Notes under the pieces: model-generated
Told to the model about the DNA's origin: nothing
What the model saw: the letters and a program-made list of their open reading frames with translations, nothing else
Database searches by the model: none
Source of the DNA: VRUE01 sp963747765
GTDB taxonomy: Bacteria; Actinomycetota; Thermoleophilia; Solirubrobacterales; 70-9
NCBI GenBank assembly: GCA_963747765.1
Contig: CAVVGH010000005.1
Coordinates: forward strand, 310,001-374,000
Length of the DNA: 64,000 nucleotides
Direction of reading: 5' to 3'
Made by a program: the position numbers and the translations under genes
In this document: positions 43,467 to 52,329 of the stretch, piece after piece
Numbering within the stretch: position 1 is the stretch's first letter
Layout: the number at the start of each line of letters is the position of its first letter

Positions 43467-44651
43467 CTAGCCTTCGGCGGTCGTCAATGTATGGTGGGTG
43501 GAGCCACGCGAGACGATGGCCTCGCGGTAGACTAGCTCAGTTTCCGCGGCGATGCGTGCCCAGTCATATTGGCTTTGGACAAGTTTCCCGACCCGTCGCG
43601 CATCGCTTGACAGTGAGTTCGGAGACAAAGCGAGTTCCAGCATGCGGGTGAGATCGTCGACTTCTCCGGTGCGGAACGTCAGGCCATAGGGCTCATCGTC
43701 CTGAAACGTGACGACTTCGACGTTCTCTGGTATGTCGCTGACTACCGTGAGCCGGTCGCAGGCGAGCGCCTCCAGCAACGCGATCGGCTGTCCCTCGATC
43801 GTCGACGGCTGCACGAACACAGCCGCATTGCGTAGCAGCCACGTCTTCTCGGCTCCATAGCGAGACCCAAGCATCGTGACGCGATCATCCAAAGCAGCGA
43901 GTTGGTTAACCGTCGTCACATAGTCGTCGGAGTGAGACGAGCTTCCCGCGATAACGAGTTGGAAGTCGCCCTGAAGTCGAGCAAATGCCTGAATCAGAAC
44001 GTGAACCTGCTTCTCGGGCACGATCCTACCTAGAAATAACGCGAACGGGCAGGCGCCGACGCCATCGATGGGTTGCGCGTCTGTCATCGCCGACAGGTCG
44101 ACTCCATTCGGGATATAGTGGGGTTCGCGGCCATACGTTTCCAGCAGTAGATCGCGCAGGACGCGCGAGACGACGATTGTCTTATCTGGAACGGTGGATG
44201 CGACCCACGCACCCGCGCGAAGAGCGGCTTTTGCGGTAGGCCCCCACTTCTCACGCTTCCAATCACCCGCGTGGACCGTGGCCACTGTGGGAGTCCTTCT
44301 GAGGCGAGGCAGCCAGGAGAGGAGTGCGGGGCCAACAGCGTGAAAGTGGACTAGGTCGTAACTATTTGCTACCGCACAGTGACCAGCAGCCAGTGCTGTA
44401 TGGCTAATTGTCTCAAGATGCTTAGTGTTAATGACGGGGAGTGGGATATGCGTGATCCCTTCATAAGAACGTAACGCAGGGTCACAATAAGGTCGTCGAC
44501 CGTATACGGTGACGCGATGGCCTCGCCTGACGAGTTCACGTGAGAGGGCCTCAACTGCCACCTCGATACCTCCATCGGTCGCAGGAAGGCCTCGGGTGCC
44601 GACCATTGCAATTGAGAGCGGCCTATTTCGAGGTTGGTCGATGCGACGCAT
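43467..44651 (-). CDS. GT4-family glycosyltransferase
   Basis: 394 residues, intact. The N-terminal acceptor domain begins IAMVGTRGLPATDGGIEVAV, EALSRELVRRGH, typical of rhamnosyltransferase-like GT4 enzymes. The donor domain has FALFLGRIVPEKQVHVLIQA and VQPSTIEGQPIALLEALACD (E-x7-E). It heads the minus-strand half of the locus, divergent from the glycoside hydrolase. Confidence 0.85.
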   Translation of the reverse strand: MRRIDQPRNRPLSIAMVGTRGLPATDGGIEVAVEALSRELVRRGHRVTVYGRRPYCDPALRSYEGITHIPLPVINTKHLETISHTALAAGHCAVANSYDLVHFHAVGPALLSWLPRLRRTPTVATVHAGDWKREKWGPTAKAALRAGAWVASTVPDKTIVVSRVLRDLLLETYGREPHYIPNGVDLSAMTDAQPIDGVGACPFALFLGRIVPEKQVHVLIQAFARLQGDFQLVIAGSSSHSDDYVTTVNQLAALDDRVTMLGSRYGAEKTWLLRNAAVFVQPSTIEGQPIALLEALACDRLTVVSDIPENVEVVTFQDDEPYGLTFRTGEVDDLTRMLELALSPNSLSSDARRVGKLVQSQYDWARIAAETELVYREAIVSRGSTHHTLTTAEG

Positions 44652-44873
44652 GTTAAGGAGGCTACATAGTGAGGATCGGAAGCCATGATAAGGAAGTCCG
44701 CAAAGGCATCTGATAGCGAAGTTGCCAAACGCTCAGCCCATACATGGGATATGGTAGACGGACGCAGACGCCGACGGCTAGCCTCGATCTAACTGTCAAC
44801 GTCGATTTGCCGTGTGAGTAGCCTATCGGGTCCGGCGTGTCAGGGATCTGCCGTCGGCATCGAATAGAGAAGA
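44652..44873. other. Divergent promoter region
   Basis: 222 bp between the divergent glycosyltransferase and glycoside-hydrolase genes. It should hold both promoters, but I see no convincing -35/-10 pair and no inverted repeat. Confidence 0.3.
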
Positions 44874-46418
44874 ATGAGGGCATTGAAACGTGGATCATTG
44901 TTAGTGCTAGCTACCACAAGCTGGTGCTTTCTGTTGCCACTTCAGTGGCATGCACGGGGTGCGGAGGCCCCTATCGGGGGCTTGCGTCCTCTTGTGACAG
45001 GTGTTTCTTATGTCGAAGAGGACGACGTAGCGGAGTTTCAGCACGTCGACGTCTCTGGTGCGTCGCTAGTGCATACTTGGCTTCGGTGGTCGGAGGTTGC
45101 ACCTGCTAAAGAGCCAAGTAGTTGGGATCCCGCGAATCCGGCCGATCCGAACTATGACTGGAATGCGATAGATAACTGGGTCAAGGGAGCCGTTGAAGCT
45201 GGGCTAACCCCGCTGCTGCAAATCTATGAGGCCCCTGAATGGGCACAAGGTTGCGTAGCGGAAGGCGTCGCACGAAGCAAGCCGTGTGACCCTAGAGTGT
45301 CAATGCTTGCTGCCTTTGCTCGCGCGGCTGCTAGGCGGTACAGCGGCCACTTTAGCGGTTTGCCGCGGGTGCGCTACTGGCAGGCGCTAAACGAGCCCAA
45401 CTTGAGCCTCTTCTTCAACCCGCAGTTTAGAGACGGCAAGCCGGTGTCGGCAGCTCTGTACCGAAGGCTGATCAATGCTTTCTATTACGGCATCAAGTCG
45501 GTGAATCGCTCGAATCTGGTGCTCGCCGCGGGCCTTGGCCCGATTGCACGGCCCCATTTTACGATCGGGCCGATGCGCTTCACGCGCGAACTGCTCTGCA
45601 TGACGGGCCGGCGGATCCGCATCCAACGGCGGCAACTGCCAAGGCGGCGTCCACTTCGACATCTTCGACATCCACCCCTATACGACCGGCGGGCCGACGC
45701 ACAAGGGCCATGTCGACGACGTCGAGCTGGGCGATCTCGGCGAAGCTGCAGGAACTGATCAGTGCGGCGGACCAGGCCGGGCAGGATCAAGGGGCGGTTC
45801 CGGCACACGCCGCTGTGGATCACCGAGTTCTCCTGGGATTCCAAGCCGCCCGATCCCGGCGGGCTGCCGATGCAGATCCTCAAGCGCTGGACGGCCGAAG
45901 CGCTATACAGGGCGTGGAGCGCGGGGATCAGCCACTTCTTCTGGTTCGGCCTGCGCGATCAGGCTCCCAACCCGAAGCTGCCTTTCAGCGAAACGTATCG
46001 AGTCTGGTCTCTACTTCCGCGGCGCAACGGTTGCCGAAGACACGGCCGAAGCCGAACATGTACGCGTTCCGCTTCCCCTTCGTCGCCTACTCGCGCAACG
46101 AGCGGCTTCTTCTTCTGGGGGCGGACGCCGAACAGCAAGCGGGGGAAGGTCGTGATCCAGATCCGGAAGGGCGGGGGTTGGCGCAACGCGGCGGTTGACG
46201 CGTGCCGACCGGAACGGGATCTTCGAAGGCGTGGTCGAAGGCAGCTACGGGCGCCACAAGCACGGGATGGTGCGGGCCGCTACCGGGGCGAAAGCGCGGT
46301 TCCCTTCTCCCTGAAGCCTGACCCGAGACCTAACTGTTACCAAGCGCCGTTCGGTAATCCGAAAGGGTCGCGGAATCGATGTTCACAAATCAAGCGCCAC
46401 AAACACAAGCGTAAGTAA
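44874..46418 (+). pseudogene. Secreted glycoside hydrolase (GH39/cellulase-like), frameshifted
   Basis: A signal peptide (MRALKRGSLLVLATTSWCFL) leads a TIM-barrel: VHTWLRWSEVAPAKEPSSWD, acid/base Glu in RVRYWQALNEPNLS, then after a frame change near 45620 VHFDIFDIHPYTTGGPTHKG, nucleophile Glu in PLWITEFSWDSKPPDP and YRAWSAGISHFFWFGLRDQA. Further breaks follow 46000, and the last 400 bp are in mixed frames. A polysaccharide-trimming enzyme of the locus. Confidence 0.7.
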
Positions 46419-46455
46419 GGGTGTGCCAATATCGGCACGATATTGGCTGCTTAGA

Positions 46456-47739
46456 TCAGGAATCAGATACCAGCTGAACAAACACGTTCCGCCAATGCTC
46501 CTCGTTGACCAGCCGTTCGACCATCCAACGCGCGGTCGGACTTGCGAACACCACGACGGCATCGTAGTTCGCGATCCTGTGCCGGAGCTGTTCGCGCACA
46601 GCGGCCTTGCGGCGCGTGCCAACGTAGATTTCGACCGCATGGCGCTCGCCTTCGGTTTCGACAACCGCACGCGGCAGGCGCGCGTGGCGGCCGTGCTCGT
46701 GCATCAACATGCGATAGCTCACCCAGCGCGCTTCTGGATCGTTCTCCGCAACCAAGAGGCGCACCTCGTTTGCGATCCGCAGCTGCGGTAGGGCTCCGAG
46801 ACGCAGCTGGGTCTCGAGGAGTCCGGTTGCGGAAAGGCGCGCGCCGCGCGCCCCGGGCCATACCCAGTCCGGCTCGCCGGCCAGCAAGCGCTCGCGTTTC
46901 AGGCAGCCCGCCTCGCGCAGACCTTCGGCGAGCCGCTCGGCACCGGTGAGATCGCTGCCGACGAACCGCGCCAGCTGGTCCAGCGGAACGGCGCCCTGCT
47001 CGACGACCACGCGCAGGGCCGCAACCTCTTCGCGGCTCGGCTCGCGCGTCGCGCGTCCGATGAAGGACTCGCCGCGTGGCCAGGCCACATCCGCTCGGGC
47101 CGGCGCCGGAAGGCGGTGCACCACGAGCTTCGGCCAGTCTTCCTCCTCGCGGACGTGTCCCAGCAACCGATGGGGATAGGGACCGCAGAAGTAGACGACC
47201 GCGTCATAGCGAGCGCTGTGGCTGGCGAGCACCTTGCGCAGCTCGCGGCGCGGCTTGCTCGAGAGCTCGACCTCGATCGCCTGGCGCTCGCCGTCGACCT
47301 CGAGCACCGCGTCCGGAACGTAGTCGCCATAGCGATGCTGGCGGCAAAGCTCGCGCTCGCAAATCCAGCGGCCCTCTGGTGCAAGCTCCGTACAGAGCAA
47401 GCGAACCTCGTTGAGAGCGCGGCGGTGGGTCAACCAGCGCAGGCTCGGCGTGTAGGCCGGAAAGCCGGTGCCCGACAACCGCGCCCCGCGGTTGGTCAAC
47501 CACAACCACGGCGCTTCGCCCGCGCGGAAGCTGCCCTGCTTGACGCAGCCGATCTCCTCCAGATCGGCTGCGACGCGGCCAGCCTCGAAGTCGACAAACC
47601 GCGCCAGCTGGTCGAGCGGAATGGCGACCTGTTCGGCGAGGAGCCGCAGAACGGTCATCTCGCGTCGCGTCAGGGTCGGGTTGGCGGCCGGATGGAAGGG
47701 CGATCCGCCGTCCTGCTGTGGTCGCGCCTCGGTGTGCAT
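46456..47739 (-). CDS. Tandem replication-relaxation-like protein (wHTH plus nuclease fold, twice)
   Basis: 427 residues from the ATG at 47739. Repeat 1 (about 25-220): winged helix MTVLRLLAEQVAIPLDQLAR, then YVPDAVLEVDGERQAIEVEL and SSKPRREL, a PD-(D/E)xK-like D...E-x-E...K arrangement. Repeat 2 (about 240-427): winged helix VAALRVVVEQGAVPLDQLAR, then LPRAVVETEGERHAVEIYVG, where the Asp is replaced and the second Glu and Lys are lost. So one active and one pseudo-nuclease domain are likely. The family is associated with plasmid replication and mobile elements. Confidence 0.65.
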   Translation of the reverse strand: MHTEARPQQDGGSPFHPAANPTLTRREMTVLRLLAEQVAIPLDQLARFVDFEAGRVAADLEEIGCVKQGSFRAGEAPWLWLTNRGARLSGTGFPAYTPSLRWLTHRRALNEVRLLCTELAPEGRWICERELCRQHRYGDYVPDAVLEVDGERQAIEVELSSKPRRELRKVLASHSARYDAVVYFCGPYPHRLLGHVREEEDWPKLVVHRLPAPARADVAWPRGESFIGRATREPSREEVAALRVVVEQGAVPLDQLARFVGSDLTGAERLAEGLREAGCLKRERLLAGEPDWVWPGARGARLSATGLLETQLRLGALPQLRIANEVRLLVAENDPEARWVSYRMLMHEHGRHARLPRAVVETEGERHAVEIYVGTRRKAAVREQLRHRIANYDAVVVFASPTARWMVERLVNEEHWRNVFVQLVSDS

Positions 47740-47847
47740 GCGCGAGCCCCCGCACGCCCCGCGTGCCACCCTGCGAGTGCTGCACACCGAGGCGCGGCCA
47801 CGCTGCCGGCAAGCCCCACCCGGCCGCCAACCCGACCCTGACGCGAC
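47664..47847. repeat. Nested inverted duplication at the start of the replication-relaxation gene
   Basis: Outer arms of 32 bp (47664-47695 and 47816-47847, one mismatch) and inner arms of 15 bp (47724-47738 and 47781-47795, GCGCCTCGGTGTGCA, perfect). The right side is an inverted copy of the first 25 or so codons of the gene (HPAANPTLTR on the plus strand), i.e. a head-to-head partial duplication. Confidence 0.7.
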
Positions 47848-48159
47848 TGCACAACGTTCTCCAAGCCGCGGCGCTACCTCAGCGATCTGACAGCTGCCTT
47901 GACCACCAGGGCGCGCAGCGATGGCCACTCCTCATCGAACAACGCCGGCTGTGTCCTCCACCTCGCTGCGCTCAACCCACTCCGAAACCCAGCGCTCAAA
48001 AACCGACGAAGAACGCTCCACATACCTCCAGAAGCCTTCTCACACCAACCACTCCCGAGCAACTTCCGAAGCCGCCGGGCGGACGCGAGTCAAAGGCAAA
48101 CCCACAACACCGACATCGCGTCTACCGACTACCGGCAAGGTCCACAAATACATTCAGTC
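47848..48159. other. Region between the inverted duplication and repeat E
   Basis: No gene is supported. 47848-48066 belongs to the segment duplicated at 51183-51400; 48067-48159 differs from the second copy. Confidence 0.5.
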
Positions 48160-48287
48160 AGCGCTGAAAGCGGGGTGCAATCGGCGCTGGAATGCCAGGT
48201 GGCTGCGGACAACTGATCCGGAGGTTTGTCCGTAGCTGGCGAGCGCGCTGCGGGGGAGAGATTCGCTCGCCAGCGCCTTGAACTGGT
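48160..48287 (+). repeat. Repeat E (middle part) and L leader
   Basis: TTCAGTCAGCGCTGAA hairpin, stem C GGCTGCGGACAA/TTGTCCGTAGC with a longer loop, then the L leader (GGGGGAGAG, GCCAGCGCCTTGAAC) up to the GTG at 48288. Confidence 0.6.
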
Positions 48288-48506
48288 GTGCGCTTCAGCC
48301 GACATGCGAAGAACCGGATGCGCCTCTATGGGCGCAGCCGCGGTGAAATTGCCGAGATCGTGGCTGCTGGCACGATCAAACGGTTTGATGAGGCCGGGAG
48401 GCCGATATTCGTCGGCCGGGGGCGTGATGGTCAGCTCGTCGAGGTCGTGATGGCTCTTGACGCCCCGAATTTTGTGGTTACGGTGTTCGGGGAGAAAAAG
48501 AGATGA
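48288..48506 (+). CDS. DUF4258 protein (TA-like, pair 1)
   Basis: 72 residues from GTG: MRFSRHAKNRMRLYGRSRGE, IAEIVAAGTIKRF, GQLVEVVMALDAPNFVVTVF. RelE-like small alpha/beta fold with the conserved FSRHA(K)xR start. The stop overlaps the DUF2283 start (ATGA). Placed directly behind repeat E and the L leader. Confidence 0.8.
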   Translation: MRFSRHAKNRMRLYGRSRGEIAEIVAAGTIKRFDEAGRPIFVGRGRDGQLVEVVMALDAPNFVVTVFGEKKR

Positions 48507-48796
48507 GAGCGGACTACGACAGCGAGGGTGACACGATCCAGATCGAGCTGGCGGCTGTCGACCACCTCGATTTCGGCGAGCCCATTCAGAACGGAGCCGT
48601 GATCGTCAACTTCCTGGGCGAGAAACCTGTGGCGGTCGATGTGATTGGAACTGGTTCTGACTTCGAGCGTCCCCTCGGGATCGCAGCTGAGCGCTATCAC
48701 CTCGACGGCGAGGCGCTGATCGCCGCCGCCCGGGCCGCTCTCGCCGCTCCCGACCGCGCGGTTACCCTGGATGTCGCAGTTCGCGCCGCAGCCTGA
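48503..48796 (+). CDS. DUF2283 protein (TA-like, pair 1)
   Basis: 97 residues: MRADYDSEGDTIQIELAAVD, a beta-rich core VAVDVIGTGSDFERPL, and a helical C-terminus EALIAAARAALAAPDRAVTL, DVAVRAAA, which is almost invariant in all copies in this window. DUF2283 genes usually follow a DUF4258 or similar toxin-like gene. Confidence 0.8.
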   Translation: MRADYDSEGDTIQIELAAVDHLDFGEPIQNGAVIVNFLGEKPVAVDVIGTGSDFERPLGIAAERYHLDGEALIAAARAALAAPDRAVTLDVAVRAAA

Positions 48797-48805
48797 GGGG
48801 CGCTA

Positions 48806-49260
48806 TCGCAAGGAGACCGCGGTCCCCTTCTCCCTGGGTATCACGCCCATAGGCCACTCACGGGCACAGCCCATAGGTGCTCGCCGAGCGGGATCGTCTG
48901 CGCACACGTGCACACGACGACCCCGGCCCTGAACCGCGCGCCGCCGCTGTCCCGCAGCTTCTTCATCGCCCGCACGTTGCCGGTAGTGGTAGGCGGAGCT
49001 GTCGGTGCCGGCCCAGTCGGCGCGCTTGAGGACCTCGGCGACGACGAAGTTCTCGAGCATCTTCCCGGTGACCTGGTCGTCGGCGGCGATGCTGCGGTAG
49101 GAGAGGACGTTCGCGGCCTGCGAGGCGAGCCAGGCCGATTGCCGCGATGGTGAGGAGGACGAGGCCGGAGGCCGCGTAGGAGAAGGCGAGGACGCGGGGG
49201 TTGAGCGACTTCGTCTTGCGATATGCACGGAGGGAGGCGGACGCCCTTTCCTGCTCACCC
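48806..49260 (-). pseudogene. DUF4143 ATPase C-terminal fragments joined to TPR/membrane scrap
   Basis: 48840-48960 (minus) encodes RFRAGVVVCTCAQTIPLGEH, LWAVPVSGLWA, the end of a DUF4143 (DNA-binding) ATPase; 49000-49110 adds DQVTGKMLENFVVAEVLKRA with a YHYR motif. It runs into a hydrophobic segment (FSYAASGLVLLTIAAIGLA) and RASASLRAYRKTKSLNPR, a TPR-like end also seen at 53.9 kb. 48811-48960 is repeated at 58681-58836. Confidence 0.5.
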
Positions 49261-49355
49261 TCTATGCGCGAGAACTCAAGAGGTTCTGCCGGCGACAGAC
49301 GACCCGCTACCACTATCACGCCTATAACGGACACACAAACCTGTACAATGGCTAC

Positions 49356-49907
49356 GTGGGCGTCATACAACAGCTCGCAACCGAACTTGGTGCCGAGGAG
49401 CGCACCCTGCGCCGCGCCGCCGCGCAGGGTGCGCTGCGCTGCCGGCGCCCAGCGCCCCGGCGACTTCGGCTGGCGAGCGGCGAGCGCGCGTACCTTCGGG
49501 GCCACTGGGAGCTGCTGGCCGGGCTTCGCCGGGCGCTGCGCACGGAGCGCCGCGTCCGCCTTGCCGTGCTCTACGGCTCCGTGGCCCGCGGCGACGAGGA
49601 CGCCGGCTCGGACCTCGACCTGCTGGTGTCGTTTGCCGGCGATCGCCCTTCGGACGCCTTCGAGCTGGCCATGCGCCTAGAGCGGCTCGTCGACCGCAAG
49701 GTCGACGTGGCGCGCTTGGAGCGGGTCGAGGCCGATGCGCCGCTGCTGCTGGACCGCGTTCTCACCGAGGGCCGAGTCCTGGTCGACCGCGGTGACCACT
49801 GGCGGCGGCTTGGAGAACGCCGCGACGCGATTCGCGCTCGTGCGCGGCGCGCTTACCGCCGGCAGATGGCCGGCGCAGGCCGGGCGATCGCGGAGCTGAG
49901 CGGGTGA
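49356..49907 (+). CDS. HTH-nucleotidyltransferase (MNT-type) protein
   Basis: 183 residues. An N-terminal helical HTH-like part (TELGAEERTLRRAAAQGALR, RLRLASGERAYLRGHWELLA) precedes the minimal nucleotidyltransferase motif LAVLYGSVARGDEDAGSDLD, and DRKVDVARLERVEADAPLLL gives the third Asp. MNT proteins usually pair with a HEPN toxin, which they inactivate by AMPylation. The stop overlaps the next start (GTGA). A copy of its C-terminal 22 codons lies at 60.06 kb. Confidence 0.8.
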   Translation: MGVIQQLATELGAEERTLRRAAAQGALRCRRPAPRRLRLASGERAYLRGHWELLAGLRRALRTERRVRLAVLYGSVARGDEDAGSDLDLLVSFAGDRPSDAFELAMRLERLVDRKVDVARLERVEADAPLLLDRVLTEGRVLVDRGDHWRRLGERRDAIRARARRAYRRQMAGAGRAIAELSG

Positions 49908-50437
49908 GCGACGCTCCTTCGCCAAACATCAGCCCCAAGGCGCTGGAGGCCGAGCGGGCCCGCCTGGCGCGGTTCTTCGAGACCATCAACAAGCACAGGA
50001 AGGCCCTTGACCTGGCGATCGAGGAGGCATTTGGCGGTGAGCTCGACCCAGTGGAATGGAGGAACGCCTTCGAGTCGCCCGAGCCCCACGATGCGAACCG
50101 GACCATGGTCGTCACCGGCGATCATTCCGCGATCCTCAACGCCTATGTCGAGATCCTCAAGGCGAGTGCGGGCTCGAGGTTGCTCGGTCTGTTGCCACAT
50201 CGGCGTCCTCACGCAGATCAGGCCATCGAGGCCGTGTGTGCCGATGGCGGCCTCACCAAAAAGCAGGCGGTCTTACTGAACGAGCTCTACGTGCTCGAGG
50301 GTCGCCTCGAGCACGCCTCACCCGACATCGATGCCACGGAAGTCGGCGAGGCGGTCGAACGGCTTCGCTCCGCCTTGCCGGCGCTCGTCAACGATCTGCG
50401 AATCTGGCTGTCCGGTCACGGCGTCGAGTTCGCCTGA
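49904..50437 (+). CDS. Helical partner of the MNT protein, possible toxin
   Basis: 177 residues, predicted mostly alpha-helical, GTG start inside the MNT stop. It lies where a HEPN toxin is expected, but I do not find a clear R-x4-6-H HEPN motif (the nearest is RLLGLLPH). Sequence landmarks: RLARFFETINKHRKALDLAI, MVVTGDHSAILNAYVEILKA, GLTKKQAVLLNELYVLEGRL. Its end overlaps the end of the convergent nuclease copy by 50 bp. Confidence 0.6.
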   Translation: MSDAPSPNISPKALEAERARLARFFETINKHRKALDLAIEEAFGGELDPVEWRNAFESPEPHDANRTMVVTGDHSAILNAYVEILKASAGSRLLGLLPHRRPHADQAIEAVCADGGLTKKQAVLLNELYVLEGRLEHASPDIDATEVGEAVERLRSALPALVNDLRIWLSGHGVEFA

Positions 50438-51074
50438 AGGCGGGAGCGCGACGGACCACCAGCTTCGGCCAGTCTTCCTCCTCGCGAACACGCCCCAGCA
50501 ACCGGTAGGGATCGGGACCGCAGAAGTGGACGACCGCGTCATAACGAGCGCTGTGGCTGGCAAGCACCTTGCGCAGCTCGCGGCGCGGCTTGCTCGAGAG
50601 CTCGACCTCGATCGCCTGGCGCTCGCCGTCGACCTCGAGCACCGCGTCCGGAACGTAGTCGCCATAGCGATGCTGGCGGCAAAGCTCGCGCTCGCAAATC
50701 CAGCGTCCCTCTGGTGCAAGCTCCGTACAGAGCAAGCGAACCTCGTTGAGAGCGCGGCGGTGGGTCAACCAGCGCAGGCTCGGCGTGTAGGCCGGAAAGC
50801 CGGTGCCCGACAACCGCGCCCCGCGGTTGGTCAACCACAACCACGGCGCTTCGCCCGCGCGGAAGCTGCCCTGCTTGACGCAGCCGATCTCCTCCAGATC
50901 GGCTGCGACGCGGCCAGCCTCGAAGTCGACAAACCGCGCCAGCTGGTCGAGCGGAATGGCGACCTGTTCGGCGAGGAGCCGCAGAACGGTCATCTCGCGT
51001 CGCGTCAGGGTCGGGTTGGCGGCCGGATGGAAGGGCGATCCGCCGTCCTGCTGTGGTCGCGTCTCGGTGTGCAT
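50388..51074 (-). pseudogene. Truncated duplicate of the replication-relaxation-like gene
   Basis: 228 codons from the ATG at 51074. Residues 1-205 are almost identical to repeat 1 of the protein at 46456-47739, including D...E-x-E...K; the second repeat is absent and the C-terminus (RRAPAFRRTRRRDRTARFAD) is read from unrelated sequence. It could still encode a single-domain protein. Confidence 0.65.
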
Positions 51075-51182
51075 GCGCGAGCCCCCGCACGCCCCGCGTG
51101 CCACCCTGCGAGTGCTGCACACCGAGGCGCGGCCACGCTGCCGGCAAGCCCCACCCGGCCGCCAACCCGACCCTGACGCGAC
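50999..51182. repeat. Second copy of the nested inverted duplication
   Basis: Same 32-bp and 15-bp arms as 47664-47847, shifted by 3335 bp, with one extra mismatch in the inner arm. Confidence 0.7.
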
Positions 51183-51484
51183 TGCACAACGTTCTCCAAG
51201 CCGCGGCGCTACCTCAGCGATCTGACAGCTGCCTTGACCACCAGGGCGCGCAGCGATGGCCACTCCTCATCGAACAACGCCGGCTGTGTCCTCCACCTCG
51301 CTGCGCTCAACCCACTCCGAAACCCAGCGCTCAAAACCGACGAAGAACGCTCCACATACCTCCAGAAGCCTTCTCACACCAACCACTCCCGAGCAACTTC
51401 CGGGACCGTTCTCGATACCGCACTAAATACAAACCCACAACATCGCCGGCTTCGCCTCCCGACCCGCAATCATGCCCCCACATC
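51183..51484. other. Region between the inverted duplication and repeat E, second copy
   Basis: No gene is supported. 51183-51400 is the end of the 0.94-kb duplication (47124-48066 against 50459-51400); 51401-51484 is different from the first copy. Confidence 0.5.
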
Positions 51485-51627
51485 GTCCTGCTTCAGTCAG
51501 ACCTGAAAGCGGGGTGCAATCGGCGCTGGAATGCCAGGTGGCTGCGGACAACTGATCCGGGGGTTTGTCCGTAGCTGTCGAGCCCCGTGGGGGCGGAGAG
51601 ATTCGCGTGCCAGCGCCTTGACCCTGT
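51485..51627 (+). repeat. Repeat E (middle part) and L leader
   Basis: 51493-51575 matches 48165-48240 almost exactly, including stem C and its CTGATCCGGGGG loop. The L leader (GGCGGAGAG, GCCAGCGCCTTGACC) then leads into a DUF4160 gene instead of DUF4258. Confidence 0.6.
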
Positions 51628-51873
51628 GTGCCTCGCATCAGCAGCTTCTACGGGATCGTGATCACCATGCACTGGCGTGACCATCCGCCGCCGCACTTCC
51701 ACGCTCGCCACAGCGGCGAGAGCGCCACGATTGAGATCGCCACTGGTGAGATCCTCGCCGGCGACCTTTCTGGACGTGCCCTTCGCCTCGTGCGAGAATG
51801 GATCGCAGTGCGTCGAGCTGAGCTCGAAGCGAGTTGGGAGAGAGTCACCAACCAGGAAGATCCGAGTCGATAG
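51628..51873 (+). CDS. DUF4160 protein
   Basis: 81 residues, GTG start: MPRISSFYGIVITMHWRDHP, PPHFHARHSGESATIEIATG, LRLVREWIAVRRAELEASWE. Canonical HFHA motif and C-terminal helix. Followed after 10 bp by its DUF2442 partner. Confidence 0.8.
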   Translation: MPRISSFYGIVITMHWRDHPPPHFHARHSGESATIEIATGEILAGDLSGRALRLVREWIAVRRAELEASWERVTNQEDPSR

Positions 51874-51883
51874 AACCACTCAA

Positions 51884-52192
51884 ATGAGAGATCTGATCAC
51901 GATCACCGCAGTAGAGTCCCTGGACGGCCTATGGATTCGGGCCACCTTCTCGAACGGCGCGGTCAAGGAGATCGACCTGAGTGGGCTGCTCTCGGGCGGC
52001 GGGGTCCTCGCGCCGATTCACGACAACCGAGACCTATTCGAGCAAGTTCGCGTCAATCCCGAGAGCGGCACCATCGAGTGGCCGGGCGAAATCGATCTCG
52101 ATCCCGAAGTCCTCTACGGGCTCTTCGAGCCTGTCCACCCGGTGCCGATCGAACGGCGCACGCTTCGTGAGCCCGTCCACGCTCCCGCCTAA
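51884..52192 (+). CDS. DUF2442 protein
   Basis: 102 residues from the ATG at 51884: ITAVESLDGLWIRATFSNGA, VKEIDLSGLLSGGGVLAPIH, FEQVRVNPESGTIEWPGEID, LDPEVLYGLFEPVH. Complete partner of the DUF4160 gene, with no overlap. The fragment at 21.6-21.8 kb is a close relative. Confidence 0.8.
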   Translation: MRDLITITAVESLDGLWIRATFSNGAVKEIDLSGLLSGGGVLAPIHDNRDLFEQVRVNPESGTIEWPGEIDLDPEVLYGLFEPVHPVPIERRTLREPVHAPA

Positions 52193-52329
52193 CGCCGGGT
52201 CATAACCGGCTTCACCCCAAAAGGCACCTGGCCGGGCTCCGCGGGCGAGACTTCAGGGAACACACGGCATCCCCTTCGCCCAACCCGGTGCCGGCACGGC
52301 GACGTCTGGCTGTAGGGCCTTGACCCTGT

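Noticed and set aside
49904..50437. Calling the MNT partner a HEPN toxin
   Set aside because: The R-x4-6-H motif with a polar residue after Arg is not convincing, so only a position-based suggestion is made.
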